In this document: piece after piece, positions 60,906-64,000 of the stretch | Numbering within the stretch: position 1 is the first letter of the stretch | Layout: each line of letters starts with the position of its first letter | Assembly: GCF_037975245.1 (NCBI RefSeq) | Contig: NC_092569.1 | Coordinates: 28,619,668 to 28,683,667 of the forward strand | Origin: Apostichopus japonicus | Lineage: Eukaryota > Echinodermata > Holothuroidea > Aspidochirotida > Stichopodidae | DNA: 64,000 bases | Reading direction: 5' to 3' | Notes under the pieces: model-generated | Database searches by the model: none | Seen by the model: the letters and a program-made list of their open reading frames with translations, nothing else | What the model was told of the DNA's origin: nothing | Position numbers and translations under genes: made by a program

Positions 60906-62219
60906 GGTAGCATTGTTAGTACATGTAGTGAGTTACAACTCCCACCGAGTATGTTAATAATCATGTTAGGATTTCATCGCATTTATCCATGTCATTTGTC
61001 GTATTCCAGTATCGTGAGTTCGTGATACATGTGTTATATTGTCCGTTATGTTTGTTCCGGCATCTACATGGTCCAAGGAGTGGAATAAAACGGTAATATA
61101 TAGCGATCGGACGTTTTATTTCGTTAGTGACTGTCTTGTGATTGTGGGAGGTTACTGGTCAAGGCCTGTTTCAGCTAGACCTAACTCTATGGAACTACAC
61201 AAAGTCACGGTAGTATTTCGCCCAGGATTGAACGAGAAGCGTGGATTTGGATATTCACTGCTAAATTTGGTTTATTGACAGGATACTTTATCTGTGTTTG
61301 TACTTTTGGATATTAAAACGAGTGAGTACTATGTTCAGCTGAAGCTTAGTCATGTATATGCTACCCTGGTCGATTCGGGCCATTGTCTTCTCGTAGTTGT
61401 TCGATTATGTTTAGTGTTTTGGGGGGTAATTCGGTGACAGTAACGTTAACTATTTTCCCGTCACATATCATGCATGAGGCATCTTTTAGGTCTATTCTTC
61501 TGTTCAGTTTGCGGTATCTTGCGATCAAATTGTATTACGGAATCGGCAAGCTGCTTGCATGTTCTACAGTATATTGTACCGTACGTACCTATTGACGGTC
61601 CGCTATGAAACGATGCCTCCATATGAGTGGAAATTTTGCTAATAAAATAACCCATTTTACTAAATTTTCTTCTTAAAACTAGTTGTTTACTTTCATATGT
61701 TCTTGTTTTAAGCTAACAGCTTTTCAAACGCTCGAAAGTGGAAGTCAAATACAGTGCAATATTTCGCTATCTGTGTATAAACAGTGCCTAGTTTAGCGTT
61801 TGATTTTCGCGGTATACACATTATGACGTCACACGGTGACCAGAGGCTCCTTTGGGTCAATCTCTGTTTTCAGACATTCCAGAGGTTCATGTCACGTGAC
61901 TACCCAAAATGTCCATTTTCGTGGTCGTTTTTTGATGGGTTATAGAAGGTTTTCGAAGATTACTTTTTACACATGTTGATTATGGGTATGTAAACTCCCA
62001 AATTAATGGAAAATCCCCCCAAAAAATTTGTCTCCATAGTTGGTCTTTAAGTCGCGTACTGTGTTATACATATGTAGTTGCAGTTATAGACACTGTAGTT
62101 GCTGTCCTCTTTAGTCAAACTGTAACAACTTTTTCAATCCCAATTATAATCTACAAAGCCTTAATGGAAACCGCCAATTTTGCCATGTGATCGAGTAAAC
62201 ATCAGTTTTGTATCTTCAG
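60906..62219. other. Intronic DNA, no gene seen
   Basis: Frames at 61039-61278 and 61383-61595 show no domain. They might belong to the same decayed THAP-bearing element, but nothing supports it directly. Confidence 0.4.
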
Positions 62220-62279
62220 ACACTTTCGTGGGTTATTGCACCCGTTCAGGGAATTATACAGTAAACTTCAACACATGTC
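62220..62279 (+). CDS. FReD gene 2, exon 3: small Cys-bearing linker
   Basis: The acceptor TTTTGTATCTTCAG and a strong donor GTAAGTAAG enclose 60 bases, phase 1 to phase 1. With the G from exon 2 they read DTFVGYCTRSGNYTVNFNTC. Two cysteines suggest a disulphide loop before the FReD. A second AG at 62248-62249 would give a 30-base version, also in phase. Evidence is splice consensus, phase and Cys content, not homology. Confidence 0.6.
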
Positions 62280-62280
62280 G

Positions 62281-63540
62281 TAAGTAAGGGAACTTTTTCC
62301 TTGTTTCGAGCAGTTAGATTCTCCCGACCTTTGCAAGTATAAAGTCTCTCTATTTCTGAGAACGGTCAAACCATCCATGAAAATCTGAAGCTGAAGAATA
62401 GAAAAATCAGCGAGAGCTTAATCAATTAGCTATCCTATCAGAGAACAATTAATGCCCTAACCATCCCTAGTTTACCGTATTATACCATAATACTTGGAAT
62501 TGTTGGTAGAATTTGTCAATACGCTGGCACGGTAGACAAGCCATGAGTTGATGTATTTATCAGAACTGATCTCTAAAAGGATCTGTCTGAAGCACTTTGA
62601 ATTTGAGCACACTTAGATAGTACAGCATGATTGTATATCACTAAATTATCGTACCTGATGTAAAGAGTCAGCAAAACGAGATATTTTTTGGGTTTTCTTG
62701 TTTTAACGATAGCCAGCGAATCAGTGCAGACCACCCCAATGCAAACCACTACTGGTGATGATCCTTCTATCGTGGTGAGAATTACATACTTAATTACATA
62801 CAATTTTGAAGTAAGAGAATATTGTGTTTGAGGAGTAAGATTTAAGATTCAAAATTTGATGATGATATGAGCAATTATGATGTTGCCTGGCTGTACAATA
62901 CTGTATGTTGGCTGTTAATTATCACTTCCAGTGTAGACGAGAGATCTCACAGAAACAGCAAAGAAATAAACTTGGAATACTGTAAATGAATAGAAAAAAA
63001 AATTGAAATTGGTATATTTTTTCCCCTTTGTCATCCAATAGTAAAGATACCCTTGAAACTATTCGGTTACGATGTCACTCTTTGTAGGAGAGAAGGTTAG
63101 ATGTTGTGATTGGCATTTAAAGTAAATTCCATGAATCTTGGAAACATCAACCCTATCAGTAGAGCCAATTAGAACATTCTGTTTGTAATAGCTTAGAATC
63201 TTCAGAGATTTGCAATGAATTCGACACAAAGTATCAAGACATCAATGCTTCCAGCTAGATTGTATGAATTACCACCAAACAAAATGTCTGTGCATTGGAG
63301 TGCGTATAGGATGAGGAACCTCCTTTCCATGTGACGTTAATGTTTCTTCCTCGTTCAGCATATTGTTCTGTAGGATTTTTTTTAGCTATTTTAATACTCC
63401 AATAAAAATATGAAGAAAAAGCTGAATGATCATGTACTGCTGTTAAAGGTCATATATTATCCATAATAAGATAAGATATGTCACTTCATGGATTGCTTGC
63501 TTGCTATTAAGTAACTTGTTATGTTATTATTAGATAAAAG
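62281..63540 (+). other. FReD gene 2, intron 3
   Basis: No firm exon. A 54-base open stretch at 63042-63095 has a good acceptor (TTTGTCATCCAATAG) and phase 1 symmetry but a weak donor; I leave it out. Confidence 0.5.
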
Positions 63541-63662
63541 ACTGCTTGGATGTCTTCAATGCTGGTAATACAACCGATGGCATCTACACAATCAAACCAA
63601 CTAACTGGACTGGGGATTCATTTGATGTCTTCTGTAACATGACTGACGGAGGAGGATGGACG
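63541..63662 (+). CDS. FReD gene 2: first exon of the fibrinogen-like domain
   Basis: Encodes the N-terminal FReD signature: (D/H)CLDVFNAGNTTDGIYTI, then KPTNWTGDSFDVFCNMTDGG and GWT, ending at donor GTAAGT (63663). The DC-x-D-x5-G start, the GIYTI strand and the C-x-M-x-D-GGGWT block are diagnostic. NTT, NWT and NMT are possible glycosylation sites. Two acceptors compete: TTATTATTAG at 63533 (phase 0 entry) and GATAAAAG at 63540 (phase 1). The second fits the phase 1 exit of the upstream exons, so I chose it. The rest of the domain lies beyond the window. Confidence 0.93.
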
Positions 63663-64000
63663 GTAAGTCAAGTATGACATGCTATAGTATAGACGATATA
63701 TTGTAAATGTATATGACTGACGAAAAAGGATAGACGGTAAGTTTAGTATGACATCCTATAGTATAGACAATATATTGCATATGTATAATGTGACTGACGG
63801 AGGAGGATGGACGGTAAGTCTATTATGACATCCTATAGTATAGACGATGTATTGAATATGTGTAATATGACTGATGGAGGAGGATGGACGGTAAGTCTAG
63901 TATGACATCCTATAGTATAGACGATATACATGTATAATATGACTGACGGAGGAGGATGGACGGTGAGTCTAGTATGACATCCTGTAGTATAGACGATGTA
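63641..64000 (+). repeat. Tandem array built from the exon-intron boundary, 72-77-bp units
   Basis: Units start at 63641, 63715, 63792, 63869 and 63941. Each holds the exon end GACTGACGGAGGAGGATGGA, CG, a donor (GTAAGT four times, GTGAGT in the last) and the intron segment TATGACATCCTATAGTATAG. The first unit is the real exon end. It continues past the window edge. Confidence 0.97.

Larger units (their letters stand above)
43469..62219 (+). other. FReD gene 2, intron 2 (about 18.7 kb)
   Basis: Dominated by the 14.9-kb hAT-type element with its nested retrotransposon, plus a MITE candidate and a THAP-domain fragment. The boundaries follow from the two flanking exons; an extra exon inside cannot be excluded. 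Confidence 0.55.

Noticed and set aside
63042-63095. Possible phase 1 exon between exon 3 and the FReD exon
   Set aside because: Good acceptor, but the donor is weak and the peptide has no family features; left out pending transcript data.

Overview
The window looks like nuclear DNA of a marine invertebrate deuterostome, most likely an echinoderm and possibly a sea cucumber. That placement is an inference from two fibrinogen-related (FReD) genes with short exons and long AT-rich introns, a RidA-type gene copy with GT-AG introns, CR1/L2-like and other non-LTR retroelement tails, a tRNA-derived SINE and many hAT-type DNA transposons. There is no bacterial-style gene packing. Nearly all long open frames are transposon fragments or satellite artefacts, and the host coding sequence sits in short exons.

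Layout. 1-989: last exon of a FReD gene on the + strand, preceded by its intron. 990-4586: a roughly 147-unit CAT microsatellite, a minus-strand non-LTR fragment and a 51-bp minisatellite that flanks both. 4587-10157: about 66 tandem copies of an 84-bp GC-rich satellite with higher-order structure. 10158-17290: short hAT-type MITEs, several with exact 8-bp target duplications, and a non-LTR 3' end. 17923-28283: a broken RidA (YjgF/UK114) gene copy in five exon pieces on the + strand, with further transposon fragments in its introns. 28300-35340: SINEs, a Ty3/gypsy gag remnant fused to a 45-bp repeat, degenerate tandem repeats and another MITE.

35981-64000: a second FReD gene on the + strand. 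I see a signal-peptide exon, two small linker exons and the first FReD exon, all joined in phase 1. Its second visible intron is about 18.7 kb. It holds a hAT-type element of 14.9 kb (44792-59705) with matching 16-bp termini and 8-bp target duplications. Inside that lies a further inverted-repeat structure, and inside that a 9.1-kb Ty3/gypsy retrotransposon (48031-57151) with nearly identical LTRs but a broken gag-pol.

Most notable: (a) the last exon-intron boundary is itself amplified into a ~75-bp tandem array that repeats the exon end and its splice donor five times to the window edge; (b) the two copies of one dispersed repeat serve as reciprocal empty sites for two MITE families; (c) the broken RidA copy carries a lost splice donor and a one-base deletion; (d) the large hAT element interrupts a reading frame that closes up on virtual excision; (e) a 15-bp motif recurs in both arms of that element. 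I found no CRISPR array, no bacterial operon and no autonomous novel system. The novelty here is in nested and reciprocal transposon architecture around an immune-type lectin gene.
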